Shown here: in pieces, positions 1-12,669 of the stretch | Position numbering within the stretch: the first letter of the stretch is position 1 | Layout of the letters: the number at the start of each line of letters is the position of its first letter | Source: Clytia hemisphaerica | Taxonomy: Eukaryota; Cnidaria; Hydrozoa; Leptothecata; Clytiidae | Length of the DNA: 64,000 nucleotides | Direction: 5' to 3' | Assembly (NCBI GenBank): GCA_902728285.1 | Contig: CACVBU010000791.1 | Span: 310,001 to 374,000 of the forward strand | Position numbers and translations under genes: made by a program | Notes under the pieces: model-generated | Told to the model about the DNA's origin: nothing | Database searches by the model: none | Seen by the model: the letters and a program-made list of their open reading frames with translations, nothing else

Positions 1-1777
<1,777 letters not shown>

Positions 1778-2170
1778 TCGAATCAATCAAACTCAGTCGA
1801 ATTCAATCGAACTCAAACAAACTGATCGATCGGACAATCAAACTCAATCAAATATTTACATTTTTTTACGGTTGATTGGGTTCGATTGATGATTCGATCA
1901 ATCAAATTTTTCAATTGATTTCAATTATAGTTTTCTTTTTGTGCTAGATGACTGAAGTCTGAACGAGGAACGATAACGATGTGTGCGTCTCCTTTCTAAA
2001 TAATTCTTCTACGCTATTGGTTTTAAAAGACAAAATGAATCAATCGAACTGGTCTATCTGACAATCAAACTCAATCGAATATTTACATTTTTTCGATTTG
2101 ATTGAGTTTGATTGATTTGATCGATCAGTTTGATTGAGTTTGATTGAATTCAATTGATTTGATTGTCAAT
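1778..2170. repeat. GATTGA/TCAATC-rich foldback repeat
   Basis: The stretch is built from short variants of TCAATCAAACTCAATCGA and their reverse complements. Two direct copies of a block beginning GACAATCAAACTCAATC lie at about 1833 and 2060, each followed by AATATTTACATTTTTT and then by the complementary GATTGAGTTTGATTGA motif. The DNA can therefore fold back on itself. No open frame of note is present, and it is probably a degenerate foldback element or cryptic satellite. Confidence 0.6.
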
Positions 2171-2389
2171 ATTTTTAGAAGCCTCTTTGTAGGAGAATGT
2201 GTCTTTCTATAAGGAATTTTATAACACTTCATGGCAGATTAAAAAGACGATCAGAAAACGGAAGCTACTTCGTTTTTCATTTTCGCATTTATGGGGAAGA
2301 ATGAAATTTTCAGAAGATGCTTTATTCAATATGAGGATTCCCATTTCCTTAAAATCACGATTTCCCATGGCTGCAAAATGGTGGCTATG

Positions 2390-2821
2390 CATAGTGGGCA
2401 CCCCCCCCCCCAGGATTCTGGGGGGGGTTGACGATTTTCAAATTTTTTGAATCAGGTAGGGGTTGAGTTGATGAAAAAATTCAGGTGGGGGTAACCCTAT
2501 ACAGGTGGGGGTGGAAATTTTCAGGTGGGGGTTGTGTAGTTTTGAGTGTATCTTTCAGTTGAACAAAAAAAGAAAAACTTTGAAAAAACTATATATACAG
2601 GCTTGCAAGAAAAAAAAAGTTTATTTCTTATCCTCCAATCTCCTCCTTTCCATAGTCATCAGGGGACTTGACTGGAATTTTGAGCGTTAAAATTTGAGAA
2701 ATAGATGAAATTGGATTTTTCAGGTGGGGGTTGCCCAAAAAGGTGGGGGTTGAGTAGTCTTCAATTTTCAGGTGGGGGTAAGCCTATGCAGGTGGGGGTT
2801 GGAGGGGTGTTGCCCACTATG
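2390..2821. mobile_element. Foldback MITE with internal CAGGTGGGGGT motif array
   Basis: The element begins CATAGTGGGCA and ends TGCCCACTATG, an inverted pair. It is flanked on both sides by GCTATG (2384-2389 and 2822-2827), a likely 6-bp target-site duplication. Inside, CAGGTGGGGGT(T/A) recurs about eight times with irregular spacing. It has no coding capacity; short open frames across it are by-products of the repeats. Confidence 0.7.
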
Positions 2822-2837
2822 GCTATGGGTAATTCCT

Positions 2838-3380
2838 TAGCCTGGATATCCAGGCTGTAAACTATTTCACAGTCTAGTTTTTAATATTTTATGTTCTGGT
2901 TTACAGTCTGGTCTCCCTAGAGCGATTTGCATTCTCTATATGAGAATGCAGTCCGCTTGCTTGCGCTCACTTCGCTTAAGCCGTAAGGACGGATCTACAT
3001 GGCGTGGAGCAATTCTGAAACAAAAATAGGATAGTACTCCACTTGCTAGTGAAGATAGAGCTTTCTGTTACATGAAAACATGAAAAAGAAGAAAACAGGC
3101 AAGTTCATTTTCCAAGAAAACATGGTCTGATGGTTGGTCATGATAATGCATGCAAACATGTTCATGGACTCTGGTGTAATCTTTGGATGTTTTAAATGGT
3201 TTTAGATCTTGTAAGGCTGCTTTTATTAAGTTCTGTTTTGCTGCCCTGGGTTGGCTAGGAAAGTTTAAGAAACATGGGTTTGCACTTTCATTCTCTAGGG
3301 AGACCAAGCTCTATAATTTTAGAACTTTGTATGTTGAGGTTTAGTTTTTTCTAAAATTTTGAGCTTGGATATCCAGGCTA
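2838..3380. mobile_element. Non-autonomous DNA transposon with 9-bp TSD (Mutator-like candidate)
   Basis: The element begins TAGCCTGGATATCCAGGCT and ends AGCTTGGATATCCAGGCTA, so the ends are inverted copies and each is itself nearly palindromic. The 9-bp sequence GTAATTCCT sits on both sides (2829-2837 and 3381-3389). Subterminal inverted copies of GGTCTCCCTAGAG are also present (about 2908 and 3293). A 9-bp duplication is typical of Mutator-type elements, but no transposase is seen. It landed one base from the duplication of the preceding MITE. Confidence 0.75.
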
Positions 3381-6300
3381 GTAATTCCTTTGTTCTTTTG
3401 CAATATTCTTTTGTTCTATGTGATGCTTCACAAATCGAAGTACTTCCACTAACTGCCTCATAGCATCAATGGGTATCGATTGATAATTGATACAAAACAT
3501 TCATCTATTAATATGTAATAAGCAATAAATAATAGATCACATTGATTGGATCGTTAGCAATCGATAGCTAGCTAATTGAGGTAAAAAAATTGTGAATGTC
3601 AATTAGCTATCAATTATAGATTTTAATTGATAACTGATGAGTAAGCCAAATATGGTGTAAATAATCGATAATAGCAATATATACCTTGACCCTATTGTTT
3701 TCAAATCCATTATACCATACTCTCACAGTCGATACAACAATTGATAACTTTCCCTTTTTTGAGATATTGATTGGATATGGACTGATTCCAATAATTGATA
3801 GGTAATTGAGCCTATTCTAAAATCTTGATTATCGATTGATCATTAATTGGTTTTTTCATATATTGGCTATCGATTATGATCAATCAATCATCTTAGTCTG
3901 TCTTAATTCCAATCAATGAATAATCGATCAATTGTTAGGCTTCAACATTTATCGATTATTGTTTTCAATCAATATTTACTGTTGTTTTTCTCACAGATTT
4001 TGATACAAACATTTTTTGTCAATGTGTCAACTATGTAATTATTGTATTATTTGAATGGAAATTAAAGGAAAAAAGAGGTAAGTCCGGGCTAGCTTTACTG
4101 TCAGCTCTCAGAGTGCAAGCACGAGAGCTTATTTATAGCTAAACCAAAACACACGAAATTTGCAAAGAGCAAAAGGTCTAAATTCATAAATGATAGCTTT
4201 TACGGTTGGTGGAATATGGGTGTCCTGAGACCATGGACATGGACAGCCAAACAAAATGATTACAGAACTGAATGAAATATAAAGCCCTTTTGTTAATTGC
4301 AAATGTCATTAAAAACTGAAACATTAAACAATGAGCATTTGATGCATCATAATTATTATAAGTGTACACTTTTTTATTTTACATTCAGTTACATAGACAG
4401 CGGCATTTTTGATTCCATAAACTCAGCATTTAACAACACGAATGAGCCAACATTTCTGCAACAAAGACCATAACTAATGAATTTTCGCTGTCGAGATGCC
4501 TTTTTTAAATTTCTAGGTTTCCTTCAAGTTGACAGGCATATTTTTTTGACATCACAGGACGATTCAAATTTAAGTCTTTTTATTTAGAAATTTATTAGAA
4601 CCCTTTTTCAAAATTTCTTTTGGTCTGCTGACTGATTAAAACTATACCAATGATAATTTATTACTTGACATTGTATGCTGCAAGAAATGTCAATTATAAC
4701 TAGATTTAGTTTTAAATTTTGGTCTTTTTTGAGAATTTCACAGGGTCAGTATAAATTACAGGAAGAACCAAGGAGGGGAATTGTCCTTGCACTAGTCACT
4801 TTTCAATCTTATGTTTAAGTTCAGTTGACTCTCTCTAATTCGATCTTCAAGGGACCAAAATTTTTTATAAGCAAGTGTATGCCCCTTGGTCAGGCTCGTG
4901 TATGCTTAAGTTCTCAAAGCATCCAGGCATAGGTTATGCTTATTATATGCTTATGAATCATGCTTATGATTCACCTCGAGCCAAGTTTTGAAATTTCAGA
5001 AATTTTGTAAAAATTTGTTCAGATTTAGGGAGCAGTGGAATGTAGGACACCGTGGAAAGTCTTTTTTTACTTGACCTCTACCAAACCTTTTTAAACAGAT
5101 AAAAATGACAACTGGAAAAATATTTCAGGCTGACATATATGCTTATGTTATGTTTAGGAATTCTGCAAATCTGAGCCTTCATATGCTTATAAGCGTTATG
5201 CTTATAAAAAAAACATATACAGAAAGTATTTTATACTAATTTCTAGCTGAGGGGACCAATAATTTAGTTCGAATTATAGAAAGATTCAAATGGTAGAGGT
5301 TCGAATTAGAGTGAGTTGACTGTATAAGACTTTTGAGAAATTACCTTTTCAGGAAAAAGTAAGTTCAAAGCAGAGTGGTTTAGGCGAAATAATTGGATCA
5401 ATAGGGTACAAAGGCTTCCAAGGGTACCAAATACCTAAATACTAAAAAAACTTTCTCATGGAAAAAAGGCAAGCACATGAAAATGAAAGGACGGGCTCAT
5501 CTGTAAACAAAATGGCTAATAGTATATAGAAAGTTTTTATCGATGCAGCTGATGTTTTGATGTAAGTTTTGAGGGTTTTTGGAGTGTGTTACTGAGTTTC
5601 GCAAAGCTTTCTTCGAAGATACGTTTTTAAAGACAGTGATAATTTTTTTATCAAACAAAATGCTCTGAAATCTCTTCCTCTATTTTTCTTCAATTTTTAT
5701 GATAAATTCTTTCTCCTTTTGAAACAGAGCAAACATTTAAATATCTATTTATTTTTGATTCTACTACAATTTATTTCGAACTTATCACTTACAACGGTAG
5801 TTGCTTTTCTTTTGTTTTCATTTGGAGTATATTTCTCAAAGGGATTAATTTTTGCGGGGGATTTTTTAAGGAAGAATAGATATCGATGAAAAAACCTCTG
5901 TTTAGTTAAGGATCTGTTCATCAAGATCTGTTTCATTTGCTTCACAATAAATGGTGTGTATGCTACATAACCAGGTACCAATATTTTGCGTCATGATTTG
6001 AATGGATTTCGACTAAACTTTTACAACGAGTGAATAAATAAAAACAATTCATTCTTTCCACTTTACACAAAAAAGAAATTCTAAAAAGAATTCATTTCAT
6101 TGACAATGATATGTGGAGATGAGTGGGGAAGTTTTTTGCTCAAGCTTGTTGAATTTGTGAATCCATTTAGCTTGAAAACAGGGAGCGAGAGACACTCGCT
6201 CAGCACGACTGAAAAGGTGGAAAAGAGACATAAAGGTGAGGATTAATTGTTCCCAATGTTTTATTTTTCGTTTGATTAAATATTTGTCTTGATTCAGTAA

Positions 6301-6517
6301 ATAATAAAACATAACGAACATTAAAAAAGGGGAAAAAGAAAATGATTTGTTATGATTATTTGAAATTTCAAAATTTCCAAGCTGAAACAAGAGTGAAAAA
6401 AGGCTGATTTTTTTACTCAATAATAGGATTGGATTTTTGATGGGACTGATTTTTCATTTCAAGAAACTTTCTTCTCGTTAAAATCACAAACTACCGTTCA
6501 TTGGGTTTACTTTAGCG
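3381..6517. other. Intergenic DNA without recognised gene
   Basis: About 3460-3970 is cryptically simple sequence made of ATCGATTGAT/AATTGATA variants. About 4900-5220 carries scattered GCTTATAAG/TATGCTTAT motifs. Open frames here are short, AT-biased and without recognisable domains; none is supported as a gene. Confidence 0.5.
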
Positions 6518-6698
6518 AGTTTATGTATTTGCACTTTTGAGGACGGTAAGGCGACTGATGCGATTTGGAAAAACCCGCAGTTCTAACTCGCAAAATTGAG
6601 GACGGTAAAGGGTTGAGTTACCGTCGTCCTCAGTCAGTCAGGATGTAGAAAATTAGAACCTTACCGTCTCTGTCGCTGAAAACACACATACATAAACT
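6518..6698. mobile_element. MITE family A, copy 1 (GAGGACGGTA type)
   Basis: The ends AGTTTATGTATTTG and CACATACATAAACT are inverted copies. Internal GAGGACGGTAA and TTACCGTC(GTCC) motifs also face each other. A second diverged copy with the same order of motifs lies at about 54799-54978. Confidence 0.7.
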
Positions 6699-7178
6699 CG
6701 GTTTTTAAAAGTAAAGGGTAATGCTCGTGAATCGAGCTAGAATCTGTACAAACAAGTTATGATATTACTGTTGCCTTTATGAAACTGAGAAATATAAAAT
6801 GATATGGTCTGGAAAATATGAAGCAAGCCCGTGACCTGTAAATGAATGTCGAAATTACGTGATGAAAGATTACTTTTGTTTTTTTAGATTATGTTGGATA
6901 TTTTAAACTGGTTCATTGATTGCGATTTTTATTGTTCCTTAGGCAAGTAAAGGGCATGGGTATGTGCCGCCCTTAAGGGTGCTTTCTTAATTTCACTAAT
7001 TTTTTTAGTCCCACTAAGGGTTGATTAAAACGCAGGTGGTCTTTATCAAAAGGTGTTGTTTTTTTCCACTTTTACCATTCTATTGGTACAAATAAATTTT
7101 ATTAACTGTTTATTGCTAATTGAAAAGCTATTTTACTTTTTAATTAGAACTGTGTAGCTAATAATTTTAATCTGGTCA

Positions 7179-7333
7179 CTCTCGGGTACCTAATAAACGG
7201 GAGGTTTGGAATAAGCGGGGTGGGTAAAAAAATTCTCAAAATTTAATAAGTGGGGGGTTGTTATAAGAATTTCCTGGGTGGAAAATTTCTGAAAAATTAA
7301 TTTGCGGGGGGACGCTTAGTAGGTACCCGAGAG
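7179..7333. mobile_element. MITE family B, short copy (CTCTCGGGTACC ends)
   Basis: The element starts CTCTCGGGTACCTAATAA and ends GGTACCCGAGAG followed by TA. The left flank reads CA, probably a mutated TA duplication. The interior has GGGGTTG/CGGGGGG patches. A longer relative with intact TA flanks lies at 41379-41652. Confidence 0.72.
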
Positions 7334-7841
7334 TATTTGCGACAATTACGAATAAAAAAATGAAGAAAACAATTTACCCTACGAAGGTTATTTGATTTAC
7401 CGTTTTTGATGAATCGATATTTCACAGCCTTTCACCTCCGCTTTTTTAAAGTGGTTTTTATTTATCTTTAATATGTATAAATTGGCAACTTCAACCTTTT
7501 AGATTTCGAAAGCTTTTTTCGTATATTTCAAGTTTTATGGACTCTGCTTTTTCTACAGTTCTTATCACTATTTTTTCCTTTTTCCTTCCTCCAAGTTTTA
7601 ACACTGTTTAAATTTTCACGAATTTCTTTTCTTTTTTACCAATTATTTTTTCTATTTGCGTAGTCGGAGATAATAATAATAAGAAGGGAAAACAACATTT
7701 TTATTCGCAAAACTTACTTGATAACTTTTTTAGGTTAAAAGAATTTAGAAGTTATGCATTGGTGCTTTTGACAATAGTTTGCGTTCTTTGCTAGGTAAAA
7801 TTCAACAACATGAGCAGAACACAGATATCAGTCAAACCTGG

Positions 7842-8146
7842 AGGGGGGTACTAGGGTTGGCGGACGAGGGGTATGTGCGGACGGGATCTCTGAAAACCGA
7901 CCCTTATAGAGACTTTTTGAAAAATTTTCTTCAATTTTTGAAAAAGTGGTGTACCTTTAGAGAGAATTTATAACAATTTCTTCACTTGAAATAAAAAAAA
8001 AAATTCTAAAATTGTGAATTTTTCTACCCTTAATTTAAAACGTTCTTATTTTTCCGCCCCTTAGAGAGACTTTGTAGGGTGAAAATACCGACCCTTACCG
8101 TCCACACATATACCCAGCACCCATTTTTGCCTAAGTACTCCCCCCC
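7842..8146. mobile_element. Foldback element, family C copy 1
   Basis: The left end reads GGGGGGTACTAGGGTTGGCG and the right end is a diverged inverted copy ending AAGTACTCCCCCC. GTATGTGCGGACGG on the left faces CCGTCCACACATATAC on the right. Inside, CCGACCCTTA and CTTAGAGAGACTTT motifs recur. A related copy lies at about 48957-49196. A short ATG-less frame across it is not a gene. Confidence 0.6.
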
Positions 8147-9218
8147 ATCGGGCAGTCAACAGTGACCTACTGAATTAAGGCTCCTAAATAACGTCTTTAA
8201 TATCGTTCAACCTGTTATCGTAGCAAACAAGGCTCTTCGATATTTCGATTTTGGATGGATTCAGTGGCTTCTAGGCTATATATATTCTCAGTCTTATTGG
8301 AACAATTTGAAGCTTTTGTTTTTGGATTCTGAGATCTGCAGTCTAGTGTTATGACTCAGAGTTAAAACTTTTTACGTTCTACAAGTAATTTAAGAGCAAT
8401 TAAAATTAATTTGTGGTGTGTAAAATCTCCCCTTTTCAGAGTTAGTTCATAAAATGGTTCCAGCTTTGGGTGGTGTCACATGGGATGGAAAAATATATCG
8501 TTTGATTTTTTGTCGTTCTTTTTATCGTTTTTTAATAGTTATTTGTCGTTCTTTTTAAATGAGTCTTATGGTTTATCATATTTTTTCCTGACTACATTAA
8601 TCTTTAGTACTGGTGGTCTAATCGACAGATGGGCGATAGGAAATGACCAAACGGGATACACAACTCCTTTCTATTCATTTCAATTCTCATATTATAATTG
8701 GTGTATATAATAAGTATCATTATCCCTACATCCTTCATGTTCTATTCTCTTTCTATCAATAGTAAAAATAATTACTGTTAATCAACAAAAAACGAACAAT
8801 CAATCTTGCTAATGACATTCCAATGAGTGACAGAGAAGTTGTTTTTGGTGGTATTAAGAATATCTTTTAATATTTTTGACGATAATTGAAAGACTGCTAT
8901 AGAGAGACATGAAAGATAAGAGCATGTTTGAAATTGGAATTTGCTACAGTGTCAACACTCTTGCGTTCCTAGTCTCGATGACCCATTCTCAAAATATGTA
9001 ATGGTAGCTTCACTGGTGGCTAATGTATAATATATGCTAGTTGTTTACTGACTAAACTATAGGTTCACAAGACTTCAAATATAACCTTTCCTAGACTCTA
9101 TCTAGGAAAGACAAACAAGTTGTGGACCGTAAAATTTCAAAGCAATATCTGGCTGTGATAGCCAATAAATTGAAGTACTGTAAAATATCACAACACGTGC
9201 TTTCAAGCTGATTCACTT
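8147..9218. other. Upstream region of the GPR45/63-like receptor
   Basis: No gene is recognised. It should hold the receptor's promoter and 5' UTR, possibly with an untranslated first exon, but no promoter motif can be assigned. Confidence 0.4.
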
Positions 9219-10364
9219 ATGTATATCATGAGGGAACCTTCTCTGCTTTCTCCATCAACCAGCGACACAAATAATATCACGATGAACAAAGTCTTATGTG
9301 TATATGCCAATACTTCTCCTGAGAAATGCTACCCGACAAATAGTGTTCGCGGTTTTCTAACCTTCTTGTTGGTTGTGGTGGTCGTCATATCGTTATTTGG
9401 GAATCTACTTTTATGTGGGATCGTATATCGTCGTAGTGCTATGCGATCGGCTATTAATCTACTACTGGCTAATGTGGCTTTAACAGATTTTTTATTGGTT
9501 TTGTTACACGTTCCTGTAGCGTTAGCTGTCCTTAATTCCACTGGATGGCCTTTTAATCAACCATTTTGTCGGTTCAATGGATTCATATTCCAAATGTTGA
9601 ATTGTGAGAAAGTTCTAGTGCTACTGGTGATATCTATAGATCGCTATTTTATAATCGTTAAACGATGTGACACGCTAACGCCTCATAAATCGAAAATTTT
9701 AATTTGTTCAACTTGGGTGATCTCTTTTATTGTCGCCATCCCGCCTGTTCTTGGTTGGGGCGTTTTTCGTTTCACAGAAGGGAGCACACAATGTTTGGTG
9801 CATGGTTCCCTTGGTGATATAGACATGTTAGCAAAAAGTTATATTTTATTTTCATCGGCTGTGACAGTTATGACTCCTACTTTAGCACTTTTATTTATCT
9901 ATTATCGCATTTTAAGAACTGTCAGGCGAAATGGATTTCGCATACAAAACCACCCTCCAGTCACGCCCACCGCCATGCATAAAAAAGGGAAGTACTTTAT
10001 CGATTATTGCTACAAGACAAGAATGTCAACGACTATCTTATTACTATCTCTCTTTTATATTCTATCCATATTCCCCTTGGGAGTTGTAAACATGATTATA
10101 GCTTTGCACCAATATGGAGCCGTTTCCATGGAAACTGTTGTTGGAGTTTTGATATTTTCGTACCTACATTCAGCTAGTAGTCCTCTGCTGTATTACTGGC
10201 GTATTAAAAAATATCGGAAAATTGTGAATGACTTATGTGTTCAAATATTTGTTTTTCCGCATTGTGTGTTATTTTCCGCTCACCGGAAACGCCGGGTCCG
10301 CCCTCACGTCGTTTACAAAGTAGAAGAAATGAACTTGAAATATATTAATGGATTATCAAAGTGA
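9219..10364 (+). CDS. Class A (rhodopsin-like) GPCR of the GPR45/GPR63 (PSP24) type
   Basis: This is a 381-aa intronless seven-transmembrane receptor. Visible landmarks are N-glycosylation sites near the start (NIT 19-21, NTS 31-33), TM1 with N62, TM2 LANVALTD with D90, the disulfide cysteines C117 and C192, DRY at 141-143, W166 in TM4, P220 in TM5 and P286 in TM6. TM7 is followed by YYWRIKKY (325-332) and a tail HRKRRVRPHVVY (355-366). The block YKTRMSTTILL before TM6, YYWRIKK and the KRRxRPxxVY tail closely match vertebrate GPR45/GPR63 as I recall them. These are orphan or lysolipid-linked plasma-membrane receptors; the ligand here is unknown. TM7 is odd: SSPLLYY stands where NPxxY is usual, so N7.49 is serine (S321). 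The CWxP of TM6 is also lost (ILSIFP). The start may instead be M4 or M22. Confidence 0.88.
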   Translation: MYIMREPSLLSPSTSDTNNITMNKVLCVYANTSPEKCYPTNSVRGFLTFLLVVVVVISLFGNLLLCGIVYRRSAMRSAINLLLANVALTDFLLVLLHVPVALAVLNSTGWPFNQPFCRFNGFIFQMLNCEKVLVLLVISIDRYFIIVKRCDTLTPHKSKILICSTWVISFIVAIPPVLGWGVFRFTEGSTQCLVHGSLGDIDMLAKSYILFSSAVTVMTPTLALLFIYYRILRTVRRNGFRIQNHPPVTPTAMHKKGKYFIDYCYKTRMSTTILLLSLFYILSIFPLGVVNMIIALHQYGAVSMETVVGVLIFSYLHSASSPLLYYWRIKKYRKIVNDLCVQIFVFPHCVLFSAHRKRRVRPHVVYKVEEMNLKYINGLSK

Positions 10365-10399
10365 AAAACGAAAAACCAAATAGTCTTATTTTTATCTTA

Positions 10400-10751
10400 G
10401 GCGAAAGTAAAAAAATATAGTGTGTATCCGGAAAGTGGGTTAAGGAAAAAAGTTTTCATGCGGCCGGCCGGAAAAATTTTTAACTTAAGATCATTGAAAT
10501 AGAACTTTAAAGATAACTTTTTTGCACAAACAGTATGAAGTAAGCCCTGAATACTAATGTATCAACTATACTAACGAACAAAACTTACAAGCGGGAATAT
10601 CTAACCAAACGACATTTGATAGCTTGAACGGTCAACTTGATTTTCTTTATGATGAACCATATAGATAAACCCATAGTTTGCGGCCGGGTGAGAAAATTAT
10701 TATTTTTCACCCGGCCGGTTTCCGGAAACACTACATTTTTTTATTTTCGCC
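10400..10751. mobile_element. MITE with TTA target duplication (PIF/Harbinger-like candidate)
   Basis: The ends GGCGAAAGTAAAAAAATA and ATTTTTTTATTTTCGCC are inverted copies with few mismatches. TTA lies on both sides (10397-10399, 10752-10754). CCGGAAA and GGCCGG motifs are repeated in inverted order within. The TTA duplication suggests PIF/Harbinger mobilisation. The element begins only 35 bp after the receptor stop codon, so it probably lies in the receptor's 3' UTR. Confidence 0.72.
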
Positions 10752-10754
10752 TTA

Positions 10755-11610
10755 TTTGTTATTTTTATCTTAGATTTGTTATTTTTATTTAAAAAGATAT
10801 TAGATGTTGTCATGATTGTTTCTGAAAGCTATTAAAATCGTGAGCTAAAATAAACAGTCAGGAGCAACTTCAAACAAACCCTTCCTCTCGGAAAATCGTC
10901 ATAAACCATTAAAAATCGATTCGCTTAAATAACTTCGAATGGACGAAATAATAGGTTAAAAATTTTTTTCAGAATATCTTTTTCAGATTAATTTTTCGCT
11001 AAGATTTATACATTCGCATTAAATTTAGGATTTTTTAATTTATTCAATTGATTTGATTATTTTGTATTACCGTATTTATTTTATTTTTGCATTTTTTTTT
11101 TTATTTTCTTTTGACGAAGCTAGGAAAGAATCTCCAAGCAACTATAGATTTTGAATTATTCTTCAGCATTTATGTCTTCTTTAATAAAAGGTCCTAGGAC
11201 GTCAAATTTAAAAATCCGACTATCCTCGGGAAACGCAGGTCATTTCAGAGCAATAAGAATTTGAAAAACAAACACAGGCTCGATATATTGCTAAAGCAAC
11301 CATATTTCGATAACACACATCAATAACCAACCCACCAGATCTTTAAAGGGCTCCTACATTAAGGGAACTTATTTTGGCGAGTAGCAAAAATTCTGAAAAT
11401 TTTTATTATTGACGAGAACTAGTTTCGGAGAATTGCAATATATGAATGGCTATATCTGTCCTATTTTGCATTTTTTGAGCAATTTTGATAAATTTTGGGG
11501 TGTTATTTTGGCAAAATGCAAAATAAAGAAAAATATGGTGAAAACTTACTTTGGCAAGTGAATAAAATATTTAATTTGGCGATAACTAATTTTTCAATTT
11601 TTTCCCTTAA
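10755..11610. other. Intergenic DNA without recognised gene
   Basis: AT-rich sequence. Scattered TTATTTTGGCGA-like motifs between about 11365 and 11585 resemble those at about 24125-24235 and may be traces of one repeat family. Confidence 0.35.
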
Positions 11611-12665
11611 CCTTTACCACGCCTTCTCTTTGGGAACTTCACCCCGTGCACGCCTTGTCTTTTTGGGAAAAATGACAGTTTTACGCTTTCCGTCATAACT
11701 TTTGATCTACTAAACCGATTCAAAAAAATAAGCCCATTCTGGAAAGCCCAACTATCCTGCTTTCTAAAAATGTTAAAATAAAGGATTTTCCTCCTATCAA
11801 TGGTGACACAGTAGTCTTCTGCCTTAGAGTTGAAAAAAATTCAAAACGCAATTTGTCATATTTTTCAAAATTTTAAGTTCCTGTTAAAAAAAAAGTGGGG
11901 AGAACATTTGCGATACCATAATTTTCTGGCTCATTGTTTCCACCATTATAACTACAACTGCTAGCCAAAAAATCACAATCATACCTTTACTAGAAAAGGC
12001 AGAATTCATTTTTAGAAAACCTTGGCTTTCGAGAAAATTTCCACGTAAATCAGAGGCACGTAAGGCAGAGGCCCCTTGAGGTAATTTTTATGGGAAATAT
12101 CACTAAAAACAGCTAAAAATGACTTTCCTATCATCAACCAGCATGAAAGCAATAGAAATAACATAATATATACACTTTGAAACTCTTTGCAGCCTTATCA
12201 GAAGCCTTAACTTGGGTTTCGGTGACGGTCGATGACGGCCGACAAGCCTCCAGTCCTCACCCTTAATGTACCGTCATACTAAAGAATAAGGAGGCAGAAA
12301 CTTACCTCAAACACTGACTAAACTACAAACAAGCAATACATAACATTTCCAACCAATAAAACAAACCATTTTCCTCTAAATAAACATAAAAAGTTAGTTA
12401 CAGCAGTCAATGAGCTCATAATTTCCAAAAGAATATTTTGCCTGATTTTCCAGTTTGTTTTGACAGTTAAAAACGAAAGTAGGTGGTTTCAAACTATTGA
12501 AAATAGTTTGTTTACATTTTCTCTCCGTCATATAAGACATTTCCCGGGATTTAAAGGCGTCTTTAAGGCGGTAGGGCGGCTTTTCTTAACACCCCATGAA
12601 AAACGTATATTTACGGCCTCGGCTATAAATTAGAACGTAAATTTACGGCCTCGGCTTGGTAAAGG
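11611..12665. mobile_element. piggyBac-like non-autonomous element with TTAA flanks
   Basis: TTAA at 11607-11610 and 12666-12669 brackets a 1055-bp stretch. It begins CCTTTACCACGCC and ends GGCTTGGTAAAGG, inverted copies with one mismatch in 13. TTAA duplication and CCY-starting ends are the hallmark of piggyBac-type transposition. No transposase frame is present. Near the right end TTTACGGCCTCGGCT occurs twice. A short open frame at 11495-11698 crosses the left boundary and is not credible. Confidence 0.65.
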
Positions 12666-12669
12666 TTAA

